Shown here: one piece after another, positions 1-7,169 of the stretch
Numbering within the stretch: position 1 is the stretch's first letter
How the letters are laid out: every line of letters begins with the position of its first letter
NCBI GenBank assembly: GCA_015490105.1
Contig: WFYK01000117.1
Coordinates: 1-17,881 of the forward strand
DNA from: Aquificaceae bacterium
GTDB lineage: Bacteria; Aquificota; Aquificia; Aquificales; Aquificaceae
DNA: 17,881 bases
Direction of reading: 5' to 3'
Notes under the pieces: generated by a model
Databases searched by the model: none
Seen by the model: only the letters and a program-made list of their open reading frames with translations
What the model was told of the DNA's origin: nothing
Position numbers and translations under genes: made by a program

Positions 1-109
1 CCTGATCCGCAGGCGTTATCTGATAAGCGGTCGGATCGATCGAAGGACCCTTTGAACCGCAAGCAACGATGAGAGAAGCGGATCCAAGAAACAGGAGCTT
101 TTTCTTCAT
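1..109 (-). CDS. Putative lipoprotein, N-terminal part only (gene runs off the left edge)
   Basis: The first 36 codons of a gene lie here. They begin at an ATG with the strong Shine-Dalgarno GAGGAGGGG about 6 nt upstream. The peptide starts MKKKLLFLGSASLIVACGSK: a Lys-rich N-region, a short hydrophobic stretch and a lipobox (I-V-A-C, Cys at residue 17). That is a typical signal peptidase II signal, so the product should be lipid-anchored on the periplasmic side. The mature part visible is a short, probably flexible segment rich in Ser, Pro and Asp, with no recognisable domain. It lies 61 bp downstream of the helicase gene on the same strand, with a TATAAC box in the gap. The function cannot be named from this fragment. 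Confidence is for 'real lipoprotein gene start', not for a function. Confidence 0.72.
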   Translation of the reverse strand, partial: MKKKLLFLGSASLIVACGSKGPSIDPTAYQITPADQ

Positions 110-134
110 GTCCTACCCCTCCTCAAGCAAAGTA

Positions 135-140
135 GTTATA
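135..140 (-). promoter_or_regulatory. Possible -10 box (TATAAC) for the lipoprotein gene
   Basis: On the minus strand TATAAC (5 of 6 matches to TATAAT) lies in the 61-bp gap between the helicase stop and the lipoprotein start, 25 nt before the ATG. A start point about 7 nt downstream would give a leader of roughly 18 nt that contains the Shine-Dalgarno. No good -35 is visible, so this rests on the single hexamer and its position. Confidence 0.35.
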
Positions 141-170
141 CCGTTAATTTTAACAGCCTTAAAGTGAAAA

Positions 171-2117
171 TTACCCTATAGGTTCGAGAAAGGCACTGTG
201 AATCCTTTTCACTTTGTTTCTGAACTCCACCTCCGCGGTTTGACCGTTTACACTTAGGACCCTTCCCACACCAAAAACCTTATGCTTTACCAAATCTCCT
301 ACTTTTATGCCCTTGGTAGGTTTAAGAGAAACACCGTAGCTGGTCTTCTCTTTTCTGAAGAACCTCAGATCGAGGAGGTTTTTAGGTATTTCGGAAAGAA
401 AACGGGAAGGTTTTGTATCTTTGGCCTTCGTATAAGAAAGGAAGAGTTTGCTTTTTGCACGGGTTAGGGCCACGTAAAAAATTCTTCTTTCTTCTTCGAG
501 TTCTTCTAAACTTTCCGTTGCTGACCTGTGAGGGAGAATACCCTCCTCGAGCCTCGGGATAAAAACTACATCAAACTCAAGGCCCTTGGACGCATGTATG
601 GTCATAATTCTTATCGCTTCCGAATCTTCATCTTGAGAACCCATAAGGTAGATCTGATCGAGGAACTCCTCCAGAGAGTATCCCTCGGCTTTGAGTTCCT
701 CAGCAGTCCTAATAAACTCCTCCACGTTTTGCCATCTTTCCTGGGGCTTGTCTTTAAAAGTTTTTTCGATGATCTCACGATAACGCACCCTTTCTACAAA
801 CTCCTTTATGACCTCTGGGTAGTTTTCTCTGTTTTCGTAAAATTCTTCGAGTTTTTCCCATACATCGGATCTCTGACCGCTTAACTTGGCCAAAAGTTTG
901 AGTTTTTTGAGGCTATTTCTCTCTATACGGACCTTTTCAAGACTTTTCTCACTTACACCTTTTAAAAAGACTTTGCAAACACGCTTTAGAGTGACCTCCT
1001 CATAAGGGTCTCTCAGCAAACGTAGAAAACTTACAAGGTTCTTCACTTCCGCTCTCTCAAAGAACTTCAAGGCTCCTACAACCCTGTAAGGCACACCACT
1101 TTTGAAAAAGGCTTCCTCCAAGGGATCGGTTATAAAGCTCGCTCTTACCAGAACCGCTATTTGGGAAGGTTTGTAGTCCTTTAAGAGATCCTTTACCTGG
1201 GTTGCTATCCAGAGGGCTTCTTCCCTTGGATTGGAAAAGCGCCTGACTAAGGGTTTTTCCCCTAAGCCCTTTGAGGACCTGAGCGTGGGAACTAAATCTT
1301 TCCATTCGCTCTTGGAGGCTTTCAGGACTGCATTTGCAACGGAAAGTATGTAAGATCCTGACCTGTAGTTTATTTCAAGCTTTACAACATCAGGATTGAA
1401 ATCCTTTATAAATCTCACAATGTTTTCGGGTCTTGCAAAGCGCCACTCGTATATACACTGGTTTGGATCACCCACCGCGCACACATTCCTTGAAGCAATG
1501 AGTTTTAGGATTTCATATTGAACCGTGTTCGTGTCCTGATATTCGTCAATGAGGATGAAGTCAAACAGCTTCTTTACCTCGTTTCTAAAGGCGGTATCTT
1601 GGGACAGTCTCAAAAATAGAGAGTATAGGATCTCCCCGAAATCGACGAGGGAAAGCTCTTTCAGTTTTTCTCTGTAGGCTTCGACGAGGATACTTTCCCT
1701 TTCCTCTTGAAGGGACCTCAGATCCTCTCTTAAAGTGGCCAAAGCTCTCTTTAATGTGGGAATATCCTTCGGATCGCAAACTTCCTTCATCAAATCCTGA
1801 GCATCACTTTCATCTAAGACCCTGATCTTCTCACGGGCAATCTCCTTCAGGAGGCGGAGGGCGATCGAGTGGAAGGTCCCCACCCATTTGAGATTCTTTC
1901 CGGTAACCTGACCGACTTTTTGAGCTATATCCTTTGAAGCTTTGTTCGTGAAGGTAGCGCACAGGATTCTATCGGGGGGGATCCGCTTTTCATTTAGAAG
2001 AAAACTCACTTTGTGGGCGAGGGTTGTCGTTTTACCGGATCCCGCACCAGCTATTACCAAGAGAGGTCTGCCGTAGTGCAAAACAACCTTCCTCTGCTGA
2101 GGATTCAGGTTTTCCAC
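171..2117 (-). CDS. pcrA: UvrD/PcrA-type superfamily 1 DNA helicase
   Basis: ATP-dependent 3'-5' DNA helicase of the UvrD/Rep/PcrA family (648 aa, slightly shorter than the usual 700-750), expected to act in nucleotide excision repair, replication restart and removal of stalled complexes. SF1 motifs appear in order: Q-motif region NPQQRKVV (5-12), Walker A AGAGSGKT (23-30), TFTNKA (motif Ia, 55-60), DEYQD (motif II, 191-195), GDPNQCIYEWR (motif III, 216-226), INYRS (motif IV, 249-253), then TIHASKGLEFD (motif V) and YVALTRAK (motif VI). Motif III has PNQC where the family usually has DQS. The last 45 residues (GDLVKHKVFGVGRV onward) match the small Tudor-like C-terminal domain that in PcrA/UvrD contacts RNA polymerase. 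The start is a GTG one base after the ispD stop, with AAGGCGG upstream in the ispD tail, so the two genes are co-transcribed. I cannot separate PcrA from UvrD by eye. Confidence 0.93.
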   Translation of the reverse strand: MENLNPQQRKVVLHYGRPLLVIAGAGSGKTTTLAHKVSFLLNEKRIPPDRILCATFTNKASKDIAQKVGQVTGKNLKWVGTFHSIALRLLKEIAREKIRVLDESDAQDLMKEVCDPKDIPTLKRALATLREDLRSLQEERESILVEAYREKLKELSLVDFGEILYSLFLRLSQDTAFRNEVKKLFDFILIDEYQDTNTVQYEILKLIASRNVCAVGDPNQCIYEWRFARPENIVRFIKDFNPDVVKLEINYRSGSYILSVANAVLKASKSEWKDLVPTLRSSKGLGEKPLVRRFSNPREEALWIATQVKDLLKDYKPSQIAVLVRASFITDPLEEAFFKSGVPYRVVGALKFFERAEVKNLVSFLRLLRDPYEEVTLKRVCKVFLKGVSEKSLEKVRIERNSLKKLKLLAKLSGQRSDVWEKLEEFYENRENYPEVIKEFVERVRYREIIEKTFKDKPQERWQNVEEFIRTAEELKAEGYSLEEFLDQIYLMGSQDEDSEAIRIMTIHASKGLEFDVVFIPRLEEGILPHRSATESLEELEEERRIFYVALTRAKSKLFLSYTKAKDTKPSRFLSEIPKNLLDLRFFRKEKTSYGVSLKPTKGIKVGDLVKHKVFGVGRVLSVNGQTAEVEFRNKVKRIHSAFLEPIG

Positions 2118-2118
2118 T

Positions 2119-2775
2119 TTAAACCGCCTTACCTATGAACCTCTCTTGGGTTAGGATCCTTTCCAAAAACTGAAGGTCCTCCCTGTAGGTTACCTTCACG
2201 TTCCAGTAAGAACCCATAACTATACCCACTTTGTAGCCGTATCGCTCCAGAAGGCTTGCATCGTCGGTTCCGTAAAAACCTTCGTTTCTCGCTCTGAAGT
2301 GGCACTCTATTAAGACCTTTCTCTTAAAAGCTTGAGGTGTTTGAGACATCCATATATGAGATCTGTCGAGGGTTTTTAAAACGCTGTCTCCCGAAACTTC
2401 CTTGATTGTATCCCTTGCGGGAACAGCTACGATCTTACCGTCCCAACTTCCTAAGTTGGCCACTTCAGAAAACATACGCTCTGAAGCCAGCGGTCTTGCG
2501 GAATCGTGAATAACTACGATGTCCGCTTCCGTTTCAAGGATGGCGTTTAAAACAGAATCTTGCCGTTCTTTTCCTCCCTTTACCTTCTTTACACCTTCTG
2601 GAACGGGAGTTTTTTCTAATACATCTTCAGGTAGAACTAAGATGACCTCGTCGAAGAGCTTTAAAGCCTTCTCCAGGGAATACATAAAAAGGGGCTTTCC
2701 TCCTATTTCCACAAACTGCTTCCTTACGCCTATCCTTTTGCCTTCGCCTGCGGCGAGGATCACACAGGCCTTCAT
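2119..2775 (-). CDS. ispD: 2-C-methyl-D-erythritol 4-phosphate cytidylyltransferase
   Basis: IspD couples CTP to 2-C-methyl-D-erythritol 4-phosphate in the non-mevalonate (MEP) isoprenoid pathway, in the cytoplasm. From the ATG at 2775 the protein is 218 aa, close to the usual 220-235. Visible family signatures: ILAAGEGKRIG with KQF shortly after (nucleotide loop; the usual PKQ reads RKQ here), VIHDSARPL, VPARDTIKEV, QTPQAFK, TDDASLLERYGYKVG and the C-terminal YWNVKVTYREDL, equivalent to the 'NiKiT..eDl' motif. An upstream TTG (2784) gives three extra residues, but it lies inside the -10 box ATTATAAT and lacks a ribosome-binding site, so the ATG is preferred. The gene heads a unit with the helicase (1-bp gap) and is divergent from mqnA. 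Confidence 0.94.
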   Translation of the reverse strand: MKACVILAAGEGKRIGVRKQFVEIGGKPLFMYSLEKALKLFDEVILVLPEDVLEKTPVPEGVKKVKGGKERQDSVLNAILETEADIVVIHDSARPLASERMFSEVANLGSWDGKIVAVPARDTIKEVSGDSVLKTLDRSHIWMSQTPQAFKRKVLIECHFRARNEGFYGTDDASLLERYGYKVGIVMGSYWNVKVTYREDLQFLERILTQERFIGKAV

Positions 2776-2783
2776 AGATTTCA

Positions 2784-2789
2784 ATTATA
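2784..2789 (-). promoter_or_regulatory. -10 box for ispD (TATAAT), probably leaderless
   Basis: The minus strand reads TATAATTGAAATCTATG: a perfect TATAAT ends 8 nt before the ispD ATG at 2775. TCAACA (minus strand, 2812-2807; 4 of 6 matches to TTGACA) sits at a 17-nt spacing and is a plausible -35. Transcription starting 6-8 nt after the -10 would begin at or next to the A of the ATG. No Shine-Dalgarno is present. The box overlaps the mqnA -10 on the opposite strand. Confidence 0.6.
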
Positions 2790-2791
2790 AT
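2786..2791 (+). promoter_or_regulatory. -10 box for mqnA (TATAAT), overlapping the ispD -10
   Basis: The plus strand has a perfect TATAAT 14 nt before the mqnA ATG. Together with the minus-strand box it forms the palindrome ATTATAAT (2784-2791). The predicted start point near 2798 leaves a leader of about 8 nt containing TTTAGGAT, a short Shine-Dalgarno-like AGGA. No convincing -35 is visible on this strand. Confidence 0.55.
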
Positions 2792-2805
2792 CGTCGCTTT
2801 AGGAT

Positions 2806-3543
2806 ATGTTGACTCTCGGGAAGGTAAGCTACACAAATACGCTACCGATCTTCTACGAACTTCAAGACTACAAAATAGTGGAGGGCCATCCCTCCGAACT
2901 TGCAAAGCTCCTAAGGGAAGGCAAAATACACGGCGGGATCATTTCCTCGGTTGAGATCTTCTTTAATCCTAACCTCTACAGGGCTTTAAGAGGTGTTTCC
3001 ATATCTTCAAGGGGCAGTGTCTGTTCGGTGCTTATACTTTCCGACAGACCCATAGAGGAAATAGAGAGCATAAGCTTGACCCCCAGATCTCTGACCTCTA
3101 AATACCTTGCCCTCTACGTCATGAAAGAGATCTACCGAAAAGAAGTAAGAATAGTGCAAGAAAACGCTCAAGCAAAACTTCTAATCGGCGACGAAGCCCT
3201 GAAGGAAGCCCCCTTTTACCCATTTGTTTACGATCTTGGGCAAGAGTGGTTTAAAGCAACATCACTTCCTTTCGTTTTTGCCCTTTTCCTTGTTAGGAGA
3301 GAAGTAAGTCAGGAGGTGGCTTTGCGTCTAAAGGGGAAAATTCAAGATTCCATAAGAAGGTTTTTTGAAGATCTAAGGAAGGGAAGTCTCAGTCTTGGAG
3401 ATAACGATAGGAAGTATCTCTTAGAGTGTATCGATTATTCCTTGGGAGAAGAACACATAACCTCACTGAAGGAGTTTTTCCGTTTTATGGAAAAGGAAAC
3501 GGGGCACAAGGCCCCAGATATTAGCGCTCTCTTTCTCCCCTGA
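2806..3543 (+). CDS. mqnA: Chorismate dehydratase MqnA (futalosine pathway of menaquinone synthesis)
   Basis: MqnA dehydrates chorismate to 3-enolpyruvoyl-benzoate, the first step of the futalosine route to menaquinone; it is a soluble enzyme with a periplasmic-binding-protein-like fold. The 245-aa product begins [19 protein letters not shown], matching the family N-terminus G-x-V-S-Y-x-N-T-x-P. It also has the G-x-I-S-S-V-E segment near residue 46, the S-x-T-S-x-x-L loop (residues 95-103), LIGDEAL (residues 125-131) and [20 protein letters not shown] (142-161), all typical of MqnA rather than the paralogue MqnD. Aquificales are known to use the futalosine pathway for their menaquinone-type quinones. 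The gene is alone on its strand here, divergent from ispD, and its last 23 bp overlap the 3' end of the convergent ino1 gene. Confidence 0.9.
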   Translation: MLTLGKVSYTNTLPIFYELQDYKIVEGHPSELAKLLREGKIHGGIISSVEIFFNPNLYRALRGVSISSRGSVCSVLILSDRPIEEIESISLTPRSLTSKYLALYVMKEIYRKEVRIVQENAQAKLLIGDEALKEAPFYPFVYDLGQEWFKATSLPFVFALFLVRREVSQEVALRLKGKIQDSIRRFFEDLRKGSLSLGDNDRKYLLECIDYSLGEEHITSLKEFFRFMEKETGHKAPDISALFLP

Positions 3544-4627
3544 TGAACTCTTCAACCATCTTTTTAGCCTGCCAATCGGGATATTGAATGGGTGGGTGCT
3601 TCATCGTGTAGGCGCTGATCGAATACAGGGGTCCGCCTATTCCCCTGTCCCTTGCAAGCTTGGCGCACCTTATAGCGTCTATCATGGAACCTGCGCTGTT
3701 GGGGGAGTCCTCAACGTCGAGCTTGAGCTCCACATACATGGGAACGTCTCCGAAGAGCCTTCCCTCAAGTCTAATGTAGGCTATCTTCCTGTCTTTGAGC
3801 CAAGGCACCCAGTCGGAGGGCCCTATGTGGACGTTTTCCCAGCTCATGCCGTTGGGAATGAGGGATGTAACCGCTTCGGTTTTGGAAACCTTCTTGGTCT
3901 TTAGCCTTTCCCTTGCGAGCATGTTCAGGAAGTCGGTGTTTCCGCCGAAGTTGAGCTGATAGGTTCTGTCTATCTTTACACCTCTGTCTACAAAGAGCTG
4001 AGCGAGGGTTCTGTGGACTATGGTAGCCCCTACCTGAGACTTTATGTCATCACCCACAACGGGTATGCCTCTTTCCTCAAACTTCTTAGCCCATTCAGGA
4101 TCGGAGACTATAAAGGTGGGCATAGCGTTTATAAAGGACACTCCCGCTTCAAGACAGGCTTGAGCGTAAAATCTCGCTGCCTGCTCCGATCCGACGGGAA
4201 CGTAGTTTATAAGAACATCCGCTTCCGTTTCCTTGAGAACCCTTACCACATCTTCAAGTTCATCTTCCTTTTCGTCGGAAAGCACAAAGGTCCTGTCCTC
4301 GGGATAGTCCTTCATGTGGGGAGCAAACCCGTCAAGAACCTTACCCTTTCTCACCTTCACGCCCATGTAGGGAACGTCGGGCTCAAACACCGCGGTGCAG
4401 TTGGGGGGTGCGAATATGGCTTCGGACACATCCTTCCCCACCTTGCGGGCGTCTATGTCCCACGCAGCAACTATCTCAATGTCCCAAGGCTTGTAACCCC
4501 CTATGTCTTCGTGCATAAGTCCGCTAACGTCCACATTTTGCTTCTTCTGATAGTAGTAAATTCCCTGAATGAGGGAGCTTGCACAGTTTCCCACTCCCGC
4601 TATTGCAACCCTCACTTTTTTCGCCAT
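3521..4627 (-). CDS. ino1: Inositol-3-phosphate synthase (myo-inositol-1-phosphate synthase)
   Basis: NAD-dependent isomerase that turns glucose 6-phosphate into L-myo-inositol 1-phosphate (cytoplasmic). From the ATG at 4627 it is 368 aa, the short prokaryotic form found in archaea and actinobacteria rather than the eukaryotic form of about 510 aa. Visible: Rossmann loop GVGNCASSL near the N-terminus, [58 protein letters not shown] and [20 protein letters not shown], which carry the conserved active-site Asp, Asn and Lys positions. A GTG two codons upstream is unlikely as the start because it lies 1 nt from the AGGAGG, whereas the ATG is 7 nt away. In Aquificales the product could feed phosphatidylinositol-type lipids or inositol-phosphate compatible solutes; that link is inference. 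It has its own promoter (4692-4719). Confidence 0.93.
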   Translation of the reverse strand: MAKKVRVAIAGVGNCASSLIQGIYYYQKKQNVDVSGLMHEDIGGYKPWDIEIVAAWDIDARKVGKDVSEAIFAPPNCTAVFEPDVPYMGVKVRKGKVLDGFAPHMKDYPEDRTFVLSDEKEDELEDVVRVLKETEADVLINYVPVGSEQAARFYAQACLEAGVSFINAMPTFIVSDPEWAKKFEERGIPVVGDDIKSQVGATIVHRTLAQLFVDRGVKIDRTYQLNFGGNTDFLNMLARERLKTKKVSKTEAVTSLIPNGMSWENVHIGPSDWVPWLKDRKIAYIRLEGRLFGDVPMYVELKLDVEDSPNSAGSMIDAIRCAKLARDRGIGGPLYSISAYTMKHPPIQYPDWQAKKMVEEFIRGERER

Positions 4628-4634
4628 TCTCACA

Positions 4635-4640
4635 CCTCCT
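4635..4640 (-). promoter_or_regulatory. Shine-Dalgarno AGGAGG that decides the ino1 start
   Basis: AGGAGG followed by TGTGAGA and then ATG (4627). The 7-nt spacing fits the ATG. The in-frame GTG at 4633 would have a spacing of only 1 nt, so it is rejected as the start. Confidence 0.75.
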
Positions 4641-4691
4641 TTTATTAGATTTTTCCCGTGGTTCTGTGGGTTGAGTGCCCTTTTATAAAAA

Positions 4692-4719
4692 ATTATATAG
4701 TCCCTTGCTAAAGGTTCAA
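4692..4719 (-). promoter_or_regulatory. Sigma-70-type promoter for ino1
   Basis: On the minus strand TTGAAC (4719-4714) is followed by a 16-nt spacer and a perfect TATAAT (4697-4692). This is the best two-box promoter in the window. The expected start point near 4685 gives a leader of about 57 nt before the ino1 ATG, ending in a strong AGGAGG. It lies in the 108-bp gap after lepA, so ino1 can be expressed independently of lepA. No riboswitch fold or terminator is obvious in the leader. Confidence 0.7.
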
Positions 4720-4735
4720 CCCCTGCGGAACTGCC

Positions 4736-6541
4736 TTAATCCACCTTCAAAAGGCTCAAGAAGGCCTCTTGAGGCAGCTGGACCTTTCCAAACTGCTTCA
4801 TGCGTTTTTTGCCCTCCTTTTGCTTTTCGAGAAGTTTTTTCTTCCTGGTAACGTCTCCTCCGTAGCACTTGGCGGTAACGTTTGCCCTTAAGGGTTTAAT
4901 TCTCTCTGAAGCTATAACCTTACCGCCTATGGCCACTTGTATGTGAACTTCAAAGAGCTGTCTCGGAATCGTTTCTTTTAGTTTCTCCGCTATCTGGCGG
5001 GCCCTCCTGTAGGCTTTGTCTCTGTGAACTATGAAGGAAAGGGCATCTACAGGTTTCTTATTTATGAGAACGTGAAGCTTTACCAAATCGGAGGGTTTGT
5101 AGCCTACAAGTTCATAGTCATAGGAAGCGTAACCCCTCGAAAGGCTCTTTATCTTGTCGTGAAAGTCAAGGATCACTTCTGACAGAGGGAGTTCATATTC
5201 GAGGATCACCGTATTTTCGTCCGCGTAAGAGAACTTCTTTTGCTCTCCTCTCTTTTCCTGGCAGAGTTGCATTATGGCACCTACATAGTCCTTCGGGGTT
5301 ATAACGGTAATCAGAACGAAAGGTTCCTCCACCCTCTCTACGAGACCGAGGTTGTCAGGAAATTCAGAAGGGTTTCTGACCTCTATTACCTCTTTGGTGT
5401 GCTTCTTCACCACCCTGTATATGACGTTGGGTGCGGTGGTTATTATCTTTACCCCGTATTCACGCTCCAACCTATCTTGGACTATCTCCATGTGAAGAAG
5501 GCCCAAAAAGCCTACCCTGAAGCCCATGCCGAGAGCGGGAGAGCTTTCAGGTTCGAAAACGATCGCAGCATCGTTTATAGCGTATTTCTCAAGGGCGTCC
5601 CTTAAATCCTCGAAGGTAGTATCTTCAGTTGGATATATACCCGCGAAGACCATAGGTTTGGCGGGTCTAAAGCCCGGGACGGGATCTTTAACTGGATTTT
5701 TTGCGAAAGTTATCGTATCCCCTATCCTTATGTCTCTAACATCCTTTATGGAGGCGGATATGTAGCCTACGTCCCCCGCGGTTAGTTTCTCAAACTTGGT
5801 CATTTTGGGCGTTTGAGCACCGACTTCCGTCACTTCATACTCCTGACCGGTGGAAAACAACCTTATTCTGTCTCCGGGTTTTACCGTTCCGTCAAAAACC
5901 CTAACGAAAGCTACCGCACCCCTGTAAGGGTCGTAGTAAGAGTCGAAGATCAGAGCCTTAAGGGGAGCGTTCGGGTCTCCCTTGGGAGGAGGTATCCTTT
6001 CAACTATAGCTTCTAAGATCTCTTCTATACCTATGCCTTCTTTAGCGGACGCAAATATTATCTCTTCCTTGGGAAGTCCCAAAACTTCCTCTATCTGCTT
6101 TGCTACCCTCTCGGGATCCGCGGAGGGAAGATCTATTTTGTTTACTACGGGGATTATGACGAGATCTTGCTCTACCGCTTTCCAAAAGTTCGCCACCGTT
6201 TGAGCTTCAATACCCTGGCTTGCATCAACGAGAAGCAAGGCCCCTTCACAGGCTGCGAGAGCCCTCGAAACCTCGTAAGAAAAGTCCACGTGTCCGGGAG
6301 TGTCTATCAAATGGAGTTTGTATGTCTCTCCGTCTTTGGCCTTGTAAAACATCCTGACCGCTTGCATCTTTACGGTTATGCCCCTTTCCCTTTCTATGTC
6401 CAAGGTATCAAGGAGTTGATCCCTTTTCTCTCTTTCTGATACCGCTCCCGTGAACTCTAAGAGCCTGTCCGCTAAGGTAGACTTTCCGTGATCAACGTGG
6501 GCAATTATGGAAAAATTTCTGATCAGCTCTATCCGATCCAT
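4736..6541 (-). CDS. lepA: Elongation factor 4 (LepA), ribosome-bound GTPase
   Basis: EF4/LepA is a translational GTPase of the EF-G group that acts on the ribosome, with proposed roles in initiation or 30S biogenesis and in back-translocation. The 601-aa length is normal. G domain: G1 AHVDHGKS (residues 14-21), switch region [10 protein letters not shown]3 DTPGH, G4 NKID and the SAKEG segment (G5). Domain II follows, then the LepA-specific C-terminal part with [20 protein letters not shown] and [16 protein letters not shown], which is diagnostic for LepA versus EF-G or BipA. The ATG at 6541 is the natural start ([19 protein letters not shown]). No Shine-Dalgarno precedes it, and only 16 bp separate it from the divergent phosphatase gene, so any promoter must lie partly inside that gene and the mRNA is probably leaderless. 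Confidence 0.97.
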   Translation of the reverse strand: MDRIELIRNFSIIAHVDHGKSTLADRLLEFTGAVSEREKRDQLLDTLDIERERGITVKMQAVRMFYKAKDGETYKLHLIDTPGHVDFSYEVSRALAACEGALLLVDASQGIEAQTVANFWKAVEQDLVIIPVVNKIDLPSADPERVAKQIEEVLGLPKEEIIFASAKEGIGIEEILEAIVERIPPPKGDPNAPLKALIFDSYYDPYRGAVAFVRVFDGTVKPGDRIRLFSTGQEYEVTEVGAQTPKMTKFEKLTAGDVGYISASIKDVRDIRIGDTITFAKNPVKDPVPGFRPAKPMVFAGIYPTEDTTFEDLRDALEKYAINDAAIVFEPESSPALGMGFRVGFLGLLHMEIVQDRLEREYGVKIITTAPNVIYRVVKKHTKEVIEVRNPSEFPDNLGLVERVEEPFVLITVITPKDYVGAIMQLCQEKRGEQKKFSYADENTVILEYELPLSEVILDFHDKIKSLSRGYASYDYELVGYKPSDLVKLHVLINKKPVDALSFIVHRDKAYRRARQIAEKLKETIPRQLFEVHIQVAIGGKVIASERIKPLRANVTAKCYGGDVTRKKKLLEKQKEGKKRMKQFGKVQLPQEAFLSLLKVD

Positions 6542-6557
6542 CGCTTAAATAATTTAA
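6542..6557. promoter_or_regulatory. 16-bp A/T-rich divergent start region between lepA and the phosphatase gene
   Basis: The only DNA between the two divergent ATGs is CGCTTAAATAATTTAA. It contains the near-palindrome TTAAATAATTTAA and -10-like hexamers on both strands: TAAATT on minus, 9 nt before the lepA ATG, and TTAAAT on plus, 7 nt before the phosphatase ATG, each 4 of 6 matches to TATAAT. Neither gene has a Shine-Dalgarno. The most economical reading is back-to-back promoters driving leaderless mRNAs. Confidence 0.45.
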
Positions 6558-7169
6558 ATGCGGATCAAAAGGATTTACCTGGTAAGGCACGCTCAAAGTG
6601 AGTTCAACGAAAAAGGGCTTTTTCAAGGTAGGCTTGACAGTGATTTGACACCCCTCGGTTTCGTTCAAGCGAGGATGGTAGCAAACTTTTTAAAAGGTAA
6701 GAACATACAAGCTATTTTAAGCTCTCCCCAAAGAAGGGCTTACAAGACCGCACTTACCATAAGCGATGTATTAGATCTTCCCGTTGAAATAGACGAAAGG
6801 CTAAGGGAAATGTCCTTCGGGAATTTGGAAGGCAAGAGATTTTTAGACCTCGCTTCTCAGGAAAGAGATCTAATAAAGGCTTGGTTGGAAAATCCCGTAA
6901 AGAGCCCGCTTCCAACTCAAGAGAGTATGATCCTATTTGAGGAAAGGGTAAAAAGCTTCCTCGAAGATATAACCGCACGGGAAGAAGAAACAGTAGTTGT
7001 AGTTGCCCACGGGGGAACACTTCACGCCTTAGTGTGTTTGGCCATAGGTATCAGTCTCGAAAAAATGTGGTGGGTTCACATGGACAACACGGGGGTTAGC
7101 CTCCTTGAACACGACGGAGGTTCTTTTCGCTTAAGATTTCTAAATAAGCTCTGCCATTTGAATCACTGA
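6558..7169 (+). CDS. Histidine-phosphatase (phosphoglycerate-mutase-like) enzyme, possibly phosphoserine phosphatase
   Basis: A 203-aa member of the histidine phosphatase superfamily. Visible: the catalytic motif LVRHAQSEFN with R10 and the phospho-accepting H11, SSPQRRAYKTA, the acid motif LREMSFGNLEG, the second catalytic His in VVVAHGGTLHAL, and the C-terminal MDNTGVSLLE segment. The short length and FGNLEG motif fit phosphatases (CobC-like alpha-ribazole phosphatase, or PspA-type phosphoserine phosphatase) better than a true dPGM of about 230-250 aa. In Hydrogenobacter thermophilus, dPGM-like proteins were shown to be metal-independent phosphoserine phosphatases, and the end of this protein (NKLCHLNH) recalls the end of that enzyme as I remember it. 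The substrate is not settled by sequence alone. Its stop overlaps the convergent M23 gene by 7 bp. Confidence 0.85.
   Translation: MRIKRIYLVRHAQSEFNEKGLFQGRLDSDLTPLGFVQARMVANFLKGKNIQAILSSPQRRAYKTALTISDVLDLPVEIDERLREMSFGNLEGKRFLDLASQERDLIKAWLENPVKSPLPTQESMILFEERVKSFLEDITAREEETVVVVAHGGTLHALVCLAIGISLEKMWWVHMDNTGVSLLEHDGGSFRLRFLNKLCHLNH

Noticed and set aside
528..884. Plus-strand open frame opposite the helicase gene
   Set aside because: Antisense shadow: it is rich in Phe and Leu because the sense strand is rich in Lys and Glu codons, and it has no motif.
2627..2905. Minus-strand open frame across the ispD-mqnA intergenic region
   Set aside because: It overlaps both real genes in another frame, runs through the shared promoter and is Arg-rich without any domain.
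4013..4648. Long plus-strand open frame (about 211 codons) opposite ino1
   Set aside because: It mirrors the ino1 coding region and its residue composition (His, Val, Gly and Arg runs) is a typical antisense shadow. It has no recognisable domain, while ino1 is unmistakable.
4641..4691. Riboswitch or attenuator in the ino1 leader
   Set aside because: The A/T-rich leader shows only weak short inverted repeats and no known aptamer consensus or terminator with a U-run.
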